64,000 nucleotides of DNA from Sabulicella rubraurantiaca (GCF_017355885.1 NZ_JAFEUU010000001.1:682001-746000); one strand, 5' to 3'; positions 43,420 through 52,280 are shown, counted from the stretch's first letter. Numbers and translations are program-made. Notes: a model not told the origin generated them from the letters alone.

Positions 43420-44088
43420 TCAGATTGCGTGGCGGATCGGCGAATCGCCCGAGCGGGTGTTGGGCATGACCGGCTTCTGGGGCACGCCCGGCGTGAAGGG
43501 CTGGGTTGGCGGAGCTTGGCGCGGCGCATCGCCGAAGGGCTGGGTCGGGCCGCCGCGCGGCGCGTCTCCCGTCCCCTGGCGCACCGCATTCATGCACTCA
43601 ACCATCCGCCCCATGGCGGCGGCGGAACCGGTGAGGCTCACCACCCAGGGACCCTCGCTGCCCTCCGGGAACTCGAGGAACAGGCGCGTGCCATTGCGGA
43701 ACTGCACCTCGAAGCGCTCGATCCCGCCGGCGACCGTCCATTCCACGAAGTTGCGCTGTCCGACGGCGCCACCCGTGGTCCAGGGCGCGTTGTTGTCCAC
43801 CCGCAGGCTGAGGCGCAGCCGCGTGCCCTGCGGAATGGTCCAGCTCGACTTGAACGCCTGGAAGGTGACGTGCCGGTCCCCCGCGAAATGCTTGAGGTGC
43901 AGCGTGCGCCCCTCGGCCCCCACGACCCGGATGCCACAAAGCTGGCGCCCAGTCGGCGTCTGGGCGCGATACGCCGTCCAGGAGCCGTGGGTGGCGATAT
44001 CCGTGGACCAACCGCCTTGTTGAGAGAGCGCCGGGGTCGAGGCCAGGCCCAACCCCAGCGTAAGCACCACAAGTCGAAACGAACGCAT
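43420..44088 (-). CDS. Exported protein of unknown function
   Basis: Protein of 222 residues with signal peptide MRSFRLVVLTLGLGLASTPALSQ. The mature part has two conserved-looking cysteines (QLCGIRV, VECMNAV) that may form a disulfide, and a beta-rich centre (TLHLKHFAGDRHVTFQAF, TRLRLSLRVDNN). The last 50 residues are a low-complexity Pro/Gln/Thr tail with the repeat TQPF. It resembles IalB-type periplasmic proteins in size and layout but lacks a clear signature. ATG 44088 is chosen because the signal peptide starts there; it is 13 bases after the molybdenum enzyme gene. Confidence 0.75.
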   Translation of the reverse strand: MRSFRLVVLTLGLGLASTPALSQQGGWSTDIATHGSWTAYRAQTPTGRQLCGIRVVGAEGRTLHLKHFAGDRHVTFQAFKSSWTIPQGTRLRLSLRVDNNAPWTTGGAVGQRNFVEWTVAGGIERFEVQFRNGTRLFLEFPEGSEGPWVVSLTGSAAAMGRMVECMNAVRQGTGDAPRGGPTQPFGDAPRQAPPTQPFTPGVPQKPVMPNTRSGDSPIRHAI

Positions 44089-44101
44089 GCTGCCCCTTTC
44101 G

Positions 44102-46303
44102 TCAAACGCCCTGCGCGGCGGCGCGGAACTTTGCGGCGGTGAAGGGAATGCTCCGCATCCGCACGCCGGTCGCATCGAAGATCGCGTTACCGACCGCGCT
44201 CGGCACCACCGCCGCCGCCGGCTCGCCCGCGCCCCAGGGGCGCTCAGTCGGGCGGTCCACCAGATCCACCACGATCTCCGGAATCTCCGGGAAAGTGATG
44301 ACCTGATAGCTCGCCCAGTCGAGCGAGGTGACGGCCTTGCGGTCGAAGGTCATCTCCTCCTTGAAGGTGCGCGACAAGGTGTGGATCACGTTGCCCTCGA
44401 CCTGGGCGCGGACGCCGTCCGGGTTGATGATCTGGCCGCAATCGTGGCTGCACAGGAAGCGCGTCACCTTGATGGCGCCGGTGCGGCGGTTCACCTCCAC
44501 CTCCGCCACCGCCGCGACATAGGTGCGGACCAGCTCATACTTGCAGAAGGTGACGCCACGCCCGCGCAGCACCTCGCCCGAGCGGTCATTTTGCGGCGAG
44601 GGACGGGCCTGCCAGTTGGCAAGACGCCCCACGCGCTCCAGCACTTCGCGCCCGCGCGCTTCCTCGTGCGGGAGCAGCGACAGGCGCAGCTCCAGCGGAT
44701 CCTTGCCGGCGGCGGCGGCCATCTCGTCCAGGAAGCATTCGCTGGCATAGGTGTTCTGCATCCGCCCGGGCGTGCGGATCCAGGAGGGGCGGAAGGGCGT
44801 CGTTTCCAGCCGGTGGCAAGTGGTCTTCACCGCCGGGAAGCCATAGGGCTGGGCCAGGTTGTGGATGATGTTGCCCGGATGGATCTGGTTCTCGCGCGGA
44901 AGCCCGCCGAGTTCCGCCGCCACGAGGTCGACGTTGCCGCCGGCCCCCTTGGGGATCCAGGCTTCCGCCTCCCACCCCACGATGTTGCCCTGGGCGTCCA
45001 GCCCGCCACGCAGCTCTACGAGGTGGGGTGGCCCCTTGGGGTCCCAGCCATGCTCGTCATGACGCATCCACTGCACGCGCACCGGGCGACCGACCGCCTT
45101 GGCGAGAAGTGCCGCATCGGCCGCCGCATCCTCATGTCCGTTGCGGCCGTAGCAGCCGGCACCCTCCATGTAGATGCAGCGGACATTGTCCACCGGCTCG
45201 GCCAGCATCATCGCCAGCTGCTTGCGGAGATTGTGCGTCCCCTGGGAGGCGGACCAGGTGGTGAGGCGCCCATCCTTCCACTCCGCCACCGCGCAGGACG
45301 GCCCCATGGAGGCGTGAGAGTTGATGCCGAAATCATAGGTCGCGGAAAGCTGCCGCGTCGCGCCGCGCACCGCGCCCGGGGCGTCGCCGCGCTCGCTCGT
45401 CACCTGCACCTGGGCGACGGGGGTGGCCTTCACGTGCTCCCAGATGCGCGCCTGCTCGGGCAGGCCGTTCCAGTCGGACCAGCGCACGCGCAACTCCCGC
45501 GCCGCTTTGATCGCGGCCCATTCGCTTTCCGCGACCACGCCCACGAAGGCGCCCTGGTGGACGACGCGCACCACGCCCGGGATGTGCCGGATACTCGCCT
45601 CATCCACCGCCTCGGCCACCGCGCCCAGAGCGGGCGGCCGCACAGGGCGGCCATGCAGCATGCCGGGCAGCTTGAAGTCGTGCACGTATTCGAAGCGGCC
45701 GAACACCTTGTCCGGGATGTCCACGCGCGGCGCGGCGCGTCCGACGACGCGACGCTCCTCCGGCGACTTGATCGGCGCGCTGGTATCCACCGCCAGTTCC
45801 ATCCGCCCGGTGCCCACGAGTTCCGCCAGGCTGGCGCGGCCATTGGGGGCAATGACGACCCCCTCCTCCATCCTCAGCGACGCAGGCTGGGCGCTGAAGC
45901 GATCGCCCGCGCGGCGCAGGACCTCGCGCCGCAGCGTGGCGGCGGCGGCGCGAAGCTGCACGCCGGCGTTCTGGATGGAGAGCGAACCATAGGTCACCCC
46001 CTGGTCCGGCGTCAGCGCCGTGTCGCCCTCGACCACGCGGATGCGGCCGAGCGGAATGTCGAGTTCCTCCGCCACGATCTGCATGAAGCCGGTGCGGACA
46101 CCAGTGCCGAGATCCACTTTGCCGACATAGACGGTGACGCGCCCGTCGGATTCGAGCGCGAGGAAGGACTCCACACGGTCGGCGGCGACGGGCTTCTCCG
46201 CCCAGGCCAGGGCACCGCGTGGTGGGCCGCCGGCGACGAAGGCCACGAGAAGCGCACCGCCGGCCTTGAGCAGGGAGCGGCGGTCAGTGGTGATGCGGTC
46301 CAT
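44102..46303 (-). CDS. Molybdopterin-binding large subunit, xanthine dehydrogenase/isoquinoline oxidoreductase family
   Basis: Molybdenum hydroxylase large subunit of 733 residues, IorB-like. N-terminal DRRSLLKAGGALL is a twin-arginine signal, so the enzyme is probably periplasmic. DLGTGVRTGFMQIVAEELDIP, QGTHNLRK and GAGEPAAAVVPSAVGNAI are cofactor loops, the last carrying the catalytic Glu. It hydroxylates an aldehyde or N-heterocycle with water as oxygen source. The small 2Fe-2S subunit is 10 bases upstream; no FAD subunit is present, so electrons go elsewhere, perhaps to a cytochrome. Confidence 0.9.
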   Translation of the reverse strand: MDRITTDRRSLLKAGGALLVAFVAGGPPRGALAWAEKPVAADRVESFLALESDGRVTVYVGKVDLGTGVRTGFMQIVAEELDIPLGRIRVVEGDTALTPDQGVTYGSLSIQNAGVQLRAAAATLRREVLRRAGDRFSAQPASLRMEEGVVIAPNGRASLAELVGTGRMELAVDTSAPIKSPEERRVVGRAAPRVDIPDKVFGRFEYVHDFKLPGMLHGRPVRPPALGAVAEAVDEASIRHIPGVVRVVHQGAFVGVVAESEWAAIKAARELRVRWSDWNGLPEQARIWEHVKATPVAQVQVTSERGDAPGAVRGATRQLSATYDFGINSHASMGPSCAVAEWKDGRLTTWSASQGTHNLRKQLAMMLAEPVDNVRCIYMEGAGCYGRNGHEDAAADAALLAKAVGRPVRVQWMRHDEHGWDPKGPPHLVELRGGLDAQGNIVGWEAEAWIPKGAGGNVDLVAAELGGLPRENQIHPGNIIHNLAQPYGFPAVKTTCHRLETTPFRPSWIRTPGRMQNTYASECFLDEMAAAAGKDPLELRLSLLPHEEARGREVLERVGRLANWQARPSPQNDRSGEVLRGRGVTFCKYELVRTYVAAVAEVEVNRRTGAIKVTRFLCSHDCGQIINPDGVRAQVEGNVIHTLSRTFKEEMTFDRKAVTSLDWASYQVITFPEIPEIVVDLVDRPTERPWGAGEPAAAVVPSAVGNAIFDATGVRMRSIPFTAAKFRAAAQGV

Positions 46304-46313
46304 CGCTTCCTCC

Positions 46314-46778
46314 TCAGCCCTGCGCGGCGCGCAGCACGGCGGCGACGACGCGCGGATGCGTGCCGCAGCGGCAGATGTTGTTGGCCAGTGCCTCCTTCAC
46401 CTGATCGGCGCTGGGGCGCGGGTTGCGCTCCAGGAGGGCAGCGCTCTCCATGATCATGCCGTTGGTGCAGTAGCCGCACTGCACCGCCTGCTCCTGGATG
46501 AAGGCGGATTGCAGCTTGTGCGGGTTCTCGGGCGTGCCAAGGCCTTCCAGCGTCACCACACGCTTGCCGGCGGCGTCGGCCACCGGCATCACACAGGAGC
46601 GGATGGCGGCGCCATCCACATGCACGGTGCAGGCGCCGCACTGCGCAAGGCCGCACCCGAAATGCGGGCCGGTCAGGCCCATCTCGTTCCGCAGCGCATA
46701 GAGCAGCGGCATTTGCGGATCGTCCACAGCAATGGTGACTGCGCGGCCATTGACCGTCAGGGCAAGACTCTGACTCAT
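46314..46778 (-). CDS. 2Fe-2S small subunit of molybdenum hydroxylase (IorA/CoxS-like)
   Basis: Iron-sulfur subunit of 154 residues. The plant-type cluster ligands are C42, C47, C50, C62 and the second cluster C101, C104, C136, C138. It passes electrons from the molybdenum site to an acceptor. It has no signal of its own, so it would be exported folded with the Tat-tagged large subunit. GAGGAAG precedes ATG 46778; upstream open frame is a shadow. Confidence 0.93.
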   Translation of the reverse strand: MSQSLALTVNGRAVTIAVDDPQMPLLYALRNEMGLTGPHFGCGLAQCGACTVHVDGAAIRSCVMPVADAAGKRVVTLEGLGTPENPHKLQSAFIQEQAVQCGYCTNGMIMESAALLERNPRPSADQVKEALANNICRCGTHPRVVAAVLRAAQG

Positions 46779-46863
46779 CTGGACTTCCTCCGGAGACGCC
46801 GGTGCGGTGCCGGCGTGTTGGGAGGAAGCAAAGCCCAGCGCGGGTTTCCCCGCAACCTGATTG

Positions 46864-47754
46864 TCAGGCGGCTTGTCGCGCCGCCGGGACGCCGCGCACC
46901 CGCCCGCCCGGCAGCGCGCCGGGAATGGAGGCGGCAAGGTCCGCCGCATCGAGCAGCTTCGCCCAGTCCAGCCCGGTCTCCACCCCCATGCGGCGGAACA
47001 CCCAGGCCAGATCCTCCATCGCCGTGTTGCCGGTGGCGCCAGGCGCGTAAGGGCAGCCGCCGATGCCGCCCGAACCTGCATCGAAGACCCGGCATCCAGC
47101 CTCATAGGCGGCGAGGTTGTTCAGGACGCCCATGCCGTAGGTGTCATGGCCGTGGAAGGCGAAGCGGTTGCCCCAGGAGTTGATCGCGTGTTCGAAGACA
47201 CGCCGCACCTGGTCCGGGGCAGCATTGCCGGTCGTGTCGCAGATGCTGACTTCGATGTCCGGCGACAGCGCCTGCACGCGCTCCACCCAGTCCAGCGCAT
47301 CTTCCTCGGGCACCACGCCCTCGAAGGGGCAGTGGAAGGCGCAGGACAGGTTGAAGCGCACCTTCACGCCCGGCGGCACTTCGCGCAGCAGGGAGGAAAG
47401 CTCGGCGAAGCTGTCCATGCGCGAGCGGTTGAGGTTGGCGCGGTTGTGGCTCTCCGTCACGCTCATGAAGAAGCCCAGGCGATGCGCGCCCGCCTGCACC
47501 GCCGCATCGAAGCCGCGCCGGTTCGGCACCAGCACGGTGCATTCAAGGCCGGGCAACTCCCGCGCCGCCGCCAGCACCTCTCCCGTATCGGCCATCTGCG
47601 GGATCGCCTTGGGCGAGACGAAGGAGCCGACCTCCATGCGCCGGATGCCCGCCGCATGCAGCGCCCGGACCAGGGCGATCTTGGTCTCGGTCGGCACCCA
47701 TCCCTTGATGGGTTGCAGCCCGTCGCGAGGGGAAACCTCTGAAAGCTGGATCAT
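46864..47754 (-). CDS. HMG-CoA lyase-family protein
   Basis: HMGL/DRE-TIM family lyase of 296 residues. EVSPRDGLQ is the metal-substrate loop, FHGHDTYGMG carries the metal histidines, and GGIGGCPYAPGATGN holds the catalytic cysteine of HMG-CoA lyases. It cleaves a 3-hydroxy-3-methylacyl-CoA into acetyl-CoA plus a keto acid. It overlaps the CoA-transferase stop by four bases, so the transferase probably makes the CoA ester that it cleaves. Confidence 0.9.
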   Translation of the reverse strand: MIQLSEVSPRDGLQPIKGWVPTETKIALVRALHAAGIRRMEVGSFVSPKAIPQMADTGEVLAAARELPGLECTVLVPNRRGFDAAVQAGAHRLGFFMSVTESHNRANLNRSRMDSFAELSSLLREVPPGVKVRFNLSCAFHCPFEGVVPEEDALDWVERVQALSPDIEVSICDTTGNAAPDQVRRVFEHAINSWGNRFAFHGHDTYGMGVLNNLAAYEAGCRVFDAGSGGIGGCPYAPGATGNTAMEDLAWVFRRMGVETGLDWAKLLDAADLAASIPGALPGGRVRGVPAARQAA

Positions 47755-48920
47755 GGGCGGGGCTCCCCCAGAATGCCGTGGAACACGCGGTCATTGTCCG
47801 CCCCGGCCGCGCGGCCCGTCCAGCGGATCATCTCCTCAGGTCCGGCGCCATCCATGCGGAAGGGCGGCGCGGGGTGAAGCACCTCGCCGAGGAGCGGGTC
47901 CTGGACGCGGGCGACGAGGCGGCGTGCCTGGAAATGCGGGTCCTCGGCGCAATCCTTGATGTCGTAGAGGCGGGAACAGGGAACTTCCGCGCCCTCCAGC
48001 ATGTCCTGCGCCTCGGCTGCCGGGAGGGTGCGGGTCCAGGCGGCAATGGCAGCGTCGAGTTCTTCCACGTGGGCGCAGCGCCCCCCATTCGTCGCCATGC
48101 GAGGATCGTCGCGCAGGTCGGGGCGGCCGATCATCGTCATCAGGCGCCCGAAGATCAGATCGCTGTTGCCGGCGATGCACAGCCACTTCCCGTCGGCACA
48201 GGGATAGGTGTTGGTGGGCGCCGCCGTGGCGATGGCCGCGCCCTGAGGCTGGCGGACCCAGCCGAACAACCCGTGCTCGGTGAGCATTCCCTCCATCAGC
48301 GAAAAGACGGAGGAGACGAGGTCCAGGTCGAGCACGCGCCCCTTCTGGCCATTGCGGTCCCGTCCCCAGCAGGCGGACACCAGCGCCAGCGCCGCATACA
48401 TCCCTGCAAGGTCATCGCTGATCGAGACACCGCAGCGCGGCGGCGGATATTCATGCTGCCCCGGATTGGCGGTGAGGTGGCGCAGCCCGCCCATCGCCTC
48501 GCCGATTGCACCGAAGGCCGGCTTGTCGCGATACGGCCCGTCCTGCCCGTAGCCGGAGATGCGGGCGATCACGAGGCCGGGATTCTCCGACTGCAGATCC
48601 GCGGGCCCCAGTCCGATGCGCTCCAGGTAGCCAGGGCGGAAATTCTCCACCACCGCGTCGGCACGGGCGCAGAGCGCCTTCACCCGCCGCTTCCCTTCGT
48701 CGCTCTTGAGATCGAGCGTGACGGACAGCTTGTTGCGCCCATGGACGGAGAACCATACCGAATGCCCGTCCTTCTGAGCGCCCCAGCCGCGGAACGGATC
48801 ACCGCCGGGCGGCTCGACCTTGATGACCTCGGCGCCCAGGTCAGCGAGGAGACGGGTGCAGAAGGGCGCGGCGATGTAGTGACCCAGCTCGACGACCTTT
48901 AAACCTTCCAGCGGCAGCAA
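47751..48920 (-). CDS. CaiB/BaiF-type CoA-transferase (class III)
   Basis: Class III CoA-transferase of 389 residues: LPLEGLKVVELGHYIAAPFCTRLLADLGAEVIKVE, GRNKLSVTLDLKSDEG, ENFRPGYLERIGLG, and the Asp-bearing region near GVSISDDLAGMYAAL. The start is taken as TTG 48920, with GGGAGG nine bases before; the longer frame to ATG 49034 lacks a ribosome site and crosses the upstream regulatory gap. Coupled to the HMG-CoA lyase-like gene. Likely moves CoA from a donor thioester to a dicarboxylate. Confidence 0.87.
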   Translation of the reverse strand: MLPLEGLKVVELGHYIAAPFCTRLLADLGAEVIKVEPPGGDPFRGWGAQKDGHSVWFSVHGRNKLSVTLDLKSDEGKRRVKALCARADAVVENFRPGYLERIGLGPADLQSENPGLVIARISGYGQDGPYRDKPAFGAIGEAMGGLRHLTANPGQHEYPPPRCGVSISDDLAGMYAALALVSACWGRDRNGQKGRVLDLDLVSSVFSLMEGMLTEHGLFGWVRQPQGAAIATAAPTNTYPCADGKWLCIAGNSDLIFGRLMTMIGRPDLRDDPRMATNGGRCAHVEELDAAIAAWTRTLPAAEAQDMLEGAEVPCSRLYDIKDCAEDPHFQARRLVARVQDPLLGEVLHPAPPFRMDGAGPEEMIRWTGRAAGADNDRVFHGILGEPRP

Positions 48921-48973
48921 GGACCGGCTCCCTCCCGATACATGAACCTGCCTTGATAGCCTGCCCTGTGCGA

Positions 48974-48990
48974 ATGGAAACCCGTTCCAT
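48974..48990. promoter_or_regulatory. Inverted repeat, candidate operator upstream of the CoA-transferase gene
   Basis: ATGGAA, five bases, TTCCAT, a perfect 6-base inverted repeat about 55-70 bases before the TTG start. A weak minus-strand promoter (TTTCCA, 16 bases, TATCAA) overlaps it, which would suit a repressor. The regulator is not in this window. Confidence 0.35.
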
Positions 48991-49039
48991 GATTTTTCCA
49001 CAGCTTTCCGCAACCGACTCGGGTGAAACGGCATTGATG

Positions 49040-49171
49040 GGATGCACGGGAGCAGTCCCCCCCGACTCTCCCTTGTCTCTCCCGGATGTGCTCCTGTGAG
49101 CCGTCTTGGCTCCGGGTGACACCTAACTTAAGGGGGGTGGGCGCCCCCCCGTGCCCACCCCTCCTTTTTTT
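49040..49171 (+). ncRNA. Candidate leader or small RNA ending at an intrinsic terminator
   Basis: This stretch lies in the window's largest intergenic gap (48921-49228). It has a small hairpin GAGCC-GTCTT-GGCTC (49098-49112), C-rich anti-Shine-Dalgarno-like runs (CTCTCCC, TCTCTCCC), and ends in a strong terminator on the plus strand, though no plus-strand gene precedes it. The 5' end is arbitrary; no good promoter was found. Confidence 0.25.
49134..49171 (+). terminator. Intrinsic terminator with no upstream gene
   Basis: GGGGTGGGC (49134-49142), ten-base loop, GCCCACCCC (49153-49161), then TCC and seven T (49165-49171): a textbook Rho-independent terminator on the plus strand. A competing stem GGGGGG/CCCCCC within the same stretch could act as an antiterminator. 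It lies 58 bases before the hpnG-like ATG. Confidence 0.75.
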
Positions 49172-49228
49172 GTCCGGGCCTCGGGAGCACGCCTTCCGCC
49201 ATTCCAGCCATCCCATTATTCCGCGGCC

Positions 49229-49864
49229 ATGCCACCCCTCCTGCCCCCGGGCTGCCTCTTGGTCTGCGGGCTGCGTGCCGAGGCGGCGCTGCTTCCCAAT
49301 CTGAGGGCGATCCATGTCGGCGGCGACGCCGCGCGTCTGCGCGCGGCGCTGGAGCAAGAGGCGCCGAAAGCAGTCCTGTCCTTCGGGCTGGCCGGCGGGC
49401 TGGACCCGGCCCTGGCCCCGGGCACGCTTCTGATCGGGGCAGGCCTCTGGGGGGTTGGGCAAGCCGATGCAGGCTGGTCGCTGCGCTTGGCACAGGCAAC
49501 GGGTGCCCTCCCTGCCCTTCTGGCCGGCAGCGCCGAAGCCGTCGTCACGCGCGAAGCCAAGGCGACGCTGCATGCGGAAAGCGGCGCGGCGGCAGTGGAC
49601 ATGGAGTCCGCCATCGCTTTGCGCCACGCCATGCGCCACGGCATCCCTTTCGCTGCGCTGCGCGCAGTGGGCGATCCGGCAGACGCGGCGGTGCCCCCTT
49701 CGGCCCTGGCCGGGATGACGGCGGAGGGCGAAGTCGCGCCCGGACGGGTCCTGCTGTCGCTGCTGCGTCGCCCCGGCGACCTCCCACAACTCCTTCGCAT
49801 CGCCCGGCACAGCCGCTCGGCCATGGCGCGTCTGCGCCTTGCGGCGAGGGCGCTCACCGCGTAA
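49229..49864 (+). CDS. hpnG: HpnG-like hopanoid-associated nucleoside phosphorylase
   Basis: Phosphorylase-superfamily protein of 211 residues. LSFGLAGGLDPALAPG, AAAVDMESAIALRHA (ribose-contact Glu) and LRAVGDPADAAVPPSAL match HpnG, which cleaves adenosylhopane during hopanoid (ribosylhopane) formation; a general nucleosidase is possible. ATG 49229 is chosen; the upstream part of the frame runs through the terminator region. No other hpn gene is here, so linkage to hopanoids rests on sequence pattern. Confidence 0.7.
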   Translation: MPPLLPPGCLLVCGLRAEAALLPNLRAIHVGGDAARLRAALEQEAPKAVLSFGLAGGLDPALAPGTLLIGAGLWGVGQADAGWSLRLAQATGALPALLAGSAEAVVTREAKATLHAESGAAAVDMESAIALRHAMRHGIPFAALRAVGDPADAAVPPSALAGMTAEGEVAPGRVLLSLLRRPGDLPQLLRIARHSRSAMARLRLAARALTA

Positions 49865-49895
49865 CCAAATGGCACTACGCCAGGGGTTACACGCA

Positions 49896-50858
49896 ATGAA
49901 TCGCCGCCAGATCCTGTCCGCTCTGCCTGCCGCTGCCTTCGTCACACCTGCTTTCGCCCAGGAATGGCCGACCGGGCCGGTGCGCGGCATCGTTCCCTTT
50001 GCCGCGGGCAGCGCGACGGACACCGTGGCGCGGCTGTTCGGTGAGCGGATGCGCGACGTGCTGGGCCAGCCCGTCGTCATCGAAAACCGCGCCGGCGCAA
50101 ACGGGCTGATCGGCGCCGAGGCCGTCGCGCGCGCCACGCCGGACGGGCAGACCGTGCTGTTCGGCACCAACTCGACCAATGCCGCCGCCAATGCCCTTTT
50201 CCGCCGCGTGCCCTTCGACATGGAACGGGACTTCATCCCTGTCTCCACCCTCTGCTCGGTGCCACTGCTGGTCGCCGTGGCGGCCAATTCCCGGTACCGG
50301 ACCCTCCGCGAACTCCTGGACGCGGCGCGGGCGCGGCCGGATGCCGTCACCTTCGCCTCCGCCTCCGCCTCACAGCGCGTCGCTTCGGAAATGCTGGCCT
50401 CGATGGCTGGGGTGAAGATGCTTCACGTGCCCTATCGGTCCTCGCCCAATGCGGTGCAGGACCTGATCTCGGGCCGGGTGGACGTGTTCGTGGCCGATCA
50501 GGCGGTGATCCTGCCGGGCGTCCAGGGCGGGCAGCTGCGCCCGCTCGCAGTGACCACGCGCCAGCGCTCCGCGCAGTTGCCCGACGTGGCCCCGGTCGCG
50601 GAGCAAGGCCTGCCCGACTACGAGCTTTTCGCTTGGTTCGTGCTCTGCGTGCCGGCTGGCACCCCGGCTCGCGCCATCGAGCGGCTGAACGCCGCCGTGC
50701 GCCACGCCGCCGCCGACGCCACTCTGCGCGAGCGCCTGGGCAGTGGCTTCGGGATGCAGGTCCGCGCCTCCACCCCGGAGGAGGCTCGCGAATTCACCCG
50801 CGCCGAGACGGCGAAGTGGACCAACGCCATCCGCGCCGCCGGAATCGAGCCGGAGTAA
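49896..50858 (+). CDS. Bug-family tripartite tricarboxylate receptor (TctC-like)
   Basis: Periplasmic receptor of 320 residues, Bug type, with signal MNRRQILSALPAAAFVTPAFAQ (RR but no full Tat motif). Diagnostic: IVPFAAGSATDTVARLFGERM, VIENRAGANGLIGAEAVARATPDGQT, HVPYRSSPNAVQDLISGRVDVFVAD. Binds carboxylates or related metabolites. No TctA/TctB membrane genes are adjacent, so it is an orphan receptor as in many Bug-rich genomes. Confidence 0.92.
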   Translation: MNRRQILSALPAAAFVTPAFAQEWPTGPVRGIVPFAAGSATDTVARLFGERMRDVLGQPVVIENRAGANGLIGAEAVARATPDGQTVLFGTNSTNAAANALFRRVPFDMERDFIPVSTLCSVPLLVAVAANSRYRTLRELLDAARARPDAVTFASASASQRVASEMLASMAGVKMLHVPYRSSPNAVQDLISGRVDVFVADQAVILPGVQGGQLRPLAVTTRQRSAQLPDVAPVAEQGLPDYELFAWFVLCVPAGTPARAIERLNAAVRHAAADATLRERLGSGFGMQVRASTPEEAREFTRAETAKWTNAIRAAGIEPE

Positions 50859-50931
50859 GCCGACCTGGGGCGCTCATGACCCTTGCGGGAAGCCCTGTTC
50901 CGGCCCCACATGGTAAGCTGGAGCGCCCCTC

Positions 50932-51918
50932 ATGATTGACCCATTCGGCCGCAGCGTCACTTACCTCCGCGTCTCGGTCACCGACCGGTGCGACCTTCGC
51001 TGCGTCTACTGCATGGCCGAGGACATGACCTTCCTCCCCAAGAGCGAGGTCCTGTCCCTGGAGGAGCTGGACCGGCTCTGCGGTGCCTTCGTCTCGATGG
51101 GCGTCCGCAAGCTGCGCCTGACGGGCGGCGAGCCGCTGGTGCGCCGGAATGTGATGTCGCTGATCGACAGCCTCGGCGCGCGCATCGGGCATGGGCTGGA
51201 CGAGCTGACGCTCACCACCAACGGCACCCAGCTGGCAAAACACGCCGAGGGGCTGTTCCGCGCCGGCGTGCGGCGCGTCAACGTCTCGCTCGACACGCTG
51301 GACGCGGCCCGGTTCAAGGAGGCGACGCGCTGGGGCGACATCGCCAAGGTACTGGACGGGATCTACGCCGCGAAGGCGGCGGGGCTGCACGTCAAGATCA
51401 ATGCCGTCGCGCTCAAGGGCGTGAACGAGGACGAGTTCGACCGGATGCTCTCCTGGTGCGGCGAGCATGGCTTCGACCTGTGCCTGATCGAAACCATGCC
51501 GCTCGGCGAGATCACGGGCGACCGAGCCGACCAGTTCCTGCCGCTCTCCACGGTGAAGCGGCAACTGGCGCAGCGCTGGACGCTGAACCCGACATCCTTC
51601 ACCACGGGTGGCCCCGCCCGCTACTACGACGTGGCTGAGACCGGCACGCGGCTCGGCCTCATCACGCCGCTGACCCACAATTTCTGCGAGAGCTGCAATC
51701 GCGTCCGCCTGACCTGCACCGGCACGCTGTACATGTGCCTCGGCCAGGAGGACGCGGCCGACCTCCGCGCCCCGTTGCGCGACCCGGAACTGGGCGAGGA
51801 TGGGCTGAAGCAGGCCATCCGGGACGCCATCGCCCGCAAGCCTAAGGGACACGACTTCGTGATCGAACGCGCGCGTGACCCGGCCCTGGCCCGCCACATG
51901 AGCGTGACCGGCGGCTGA
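50932..51918 (+). CDS. moaA: MoaA, GTP 3',8-cyclase (radical SAM)
   Basis: MoaA of 328 residues starts molybdopterin synthesis. Radical-SAM cysteines C20, C24, C27 (CDLRCVYC), the second cluster site in [19 protein letters not shown], and the C-terminal GG (SVTGG) needed for activity are present. GGAG precedes ATG 50932. Its one-base overlap with a small membrane protein gene is noted. It would support the molybdenum hydroxylase encoded upstream. Confidence 0.97.
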   Translation: MIDPFGRSVTYLRVSVTDRCDLRCVYCMAEDMTFLPKSEVLSLEELDRLCGAFVSMGVRKLRLTGGEPLVRRNVMSLIDSLGARIGHGLDELTLTTNGTQLAKHAEGLFRAGVRRVNVSLDTLDAARFKEATRWGDIAKVLDGIYAAKAAGLHVKINAVALKGVNEDEFDRMLSWCGEHGFDLCLIETMPLGEITGDRADQFLPLSTVKRQLAQRWTLNPTSFTTGGPARYYDVAETGTRLGLITPLTHNFCESCNRVRLTCTGTLYMCLGQEDAADLRAPLRDPELGEDGLKQAIRDAIARKPKGHDFVIERARDPALARHMSVTGG

Positions 51919-52280
51919 TGCTGAACCAGCTTTCCGAACGGCTGACCCTGCCGGGCATGCCGGAATGGACGGGCCTCGCCCTGCTGGTGATTCTGCTGGG
52001 GCTGGGGCTCTGCCTCCTTTTCATGCCCTTCTCGGTCTTTGGGGTGAAGGGACGCCTCGATGCCATCGAGGCGCAGCTGGATGAGCTGCGCGCCGAGATC
52101 CGCGGCCTCGCGGTAAGGCTCTCCGAAGGGCGCTCAGTGCGGGAGTGGTCCGCCCCGGAGGAGACCATGCTCGACGCCGGACCATTGCGTCCAGAGGACC
52201 CGATCGCGCCGCGCGCCCATCCCACCCTGCCGCCACGCGGCCGGTCCGAGCCGCGTATCACCTGGCCGAAGCCACGCTGA
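51918..52280 (+). CDS. Small membrane-anchored protein of unknown function
   Basis: Protein of 120 residues with one strong hydrophobic helix (WTGLALLVILLGLGLCLLFMPFSVFG), a short coiled-coil (LDAIEAQLDELRAEIRGLAVRL) and a Pro-rich tail (HPTLPPRGRSEPRITWPKPR). No catalytic motif. Start ATG overlaps the moaA stop by one base. Function not recognised. Confidence 0.75.
   Translation: MLNQLSERLTLPGMPEWTGLALLVILLGLGLCLLFMPFSVFGVKGRLDAIEAQLDELRAEIRGLAVRLSEGRSVREWSAPEETMLDAGPLRPEDPIAPRAHPTLPPRGRSEPRITWPKPR

Noticed and set aside
44087-46453. 788-codon plus-strand frame opposite the molybdenum hydroxylase
   Set aside because: Shadow of a 733-residue enzyme with recognisable cofactor loops on the other strand.
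48921-49034. N-terminal extension of the CoA-transferase to ATG 49034
   Set aside because: No ribosome site, no conserved residues, and it crosses the candidate operator; TTG 48920 has GGGAGG and directly precedes the family N-terminus.
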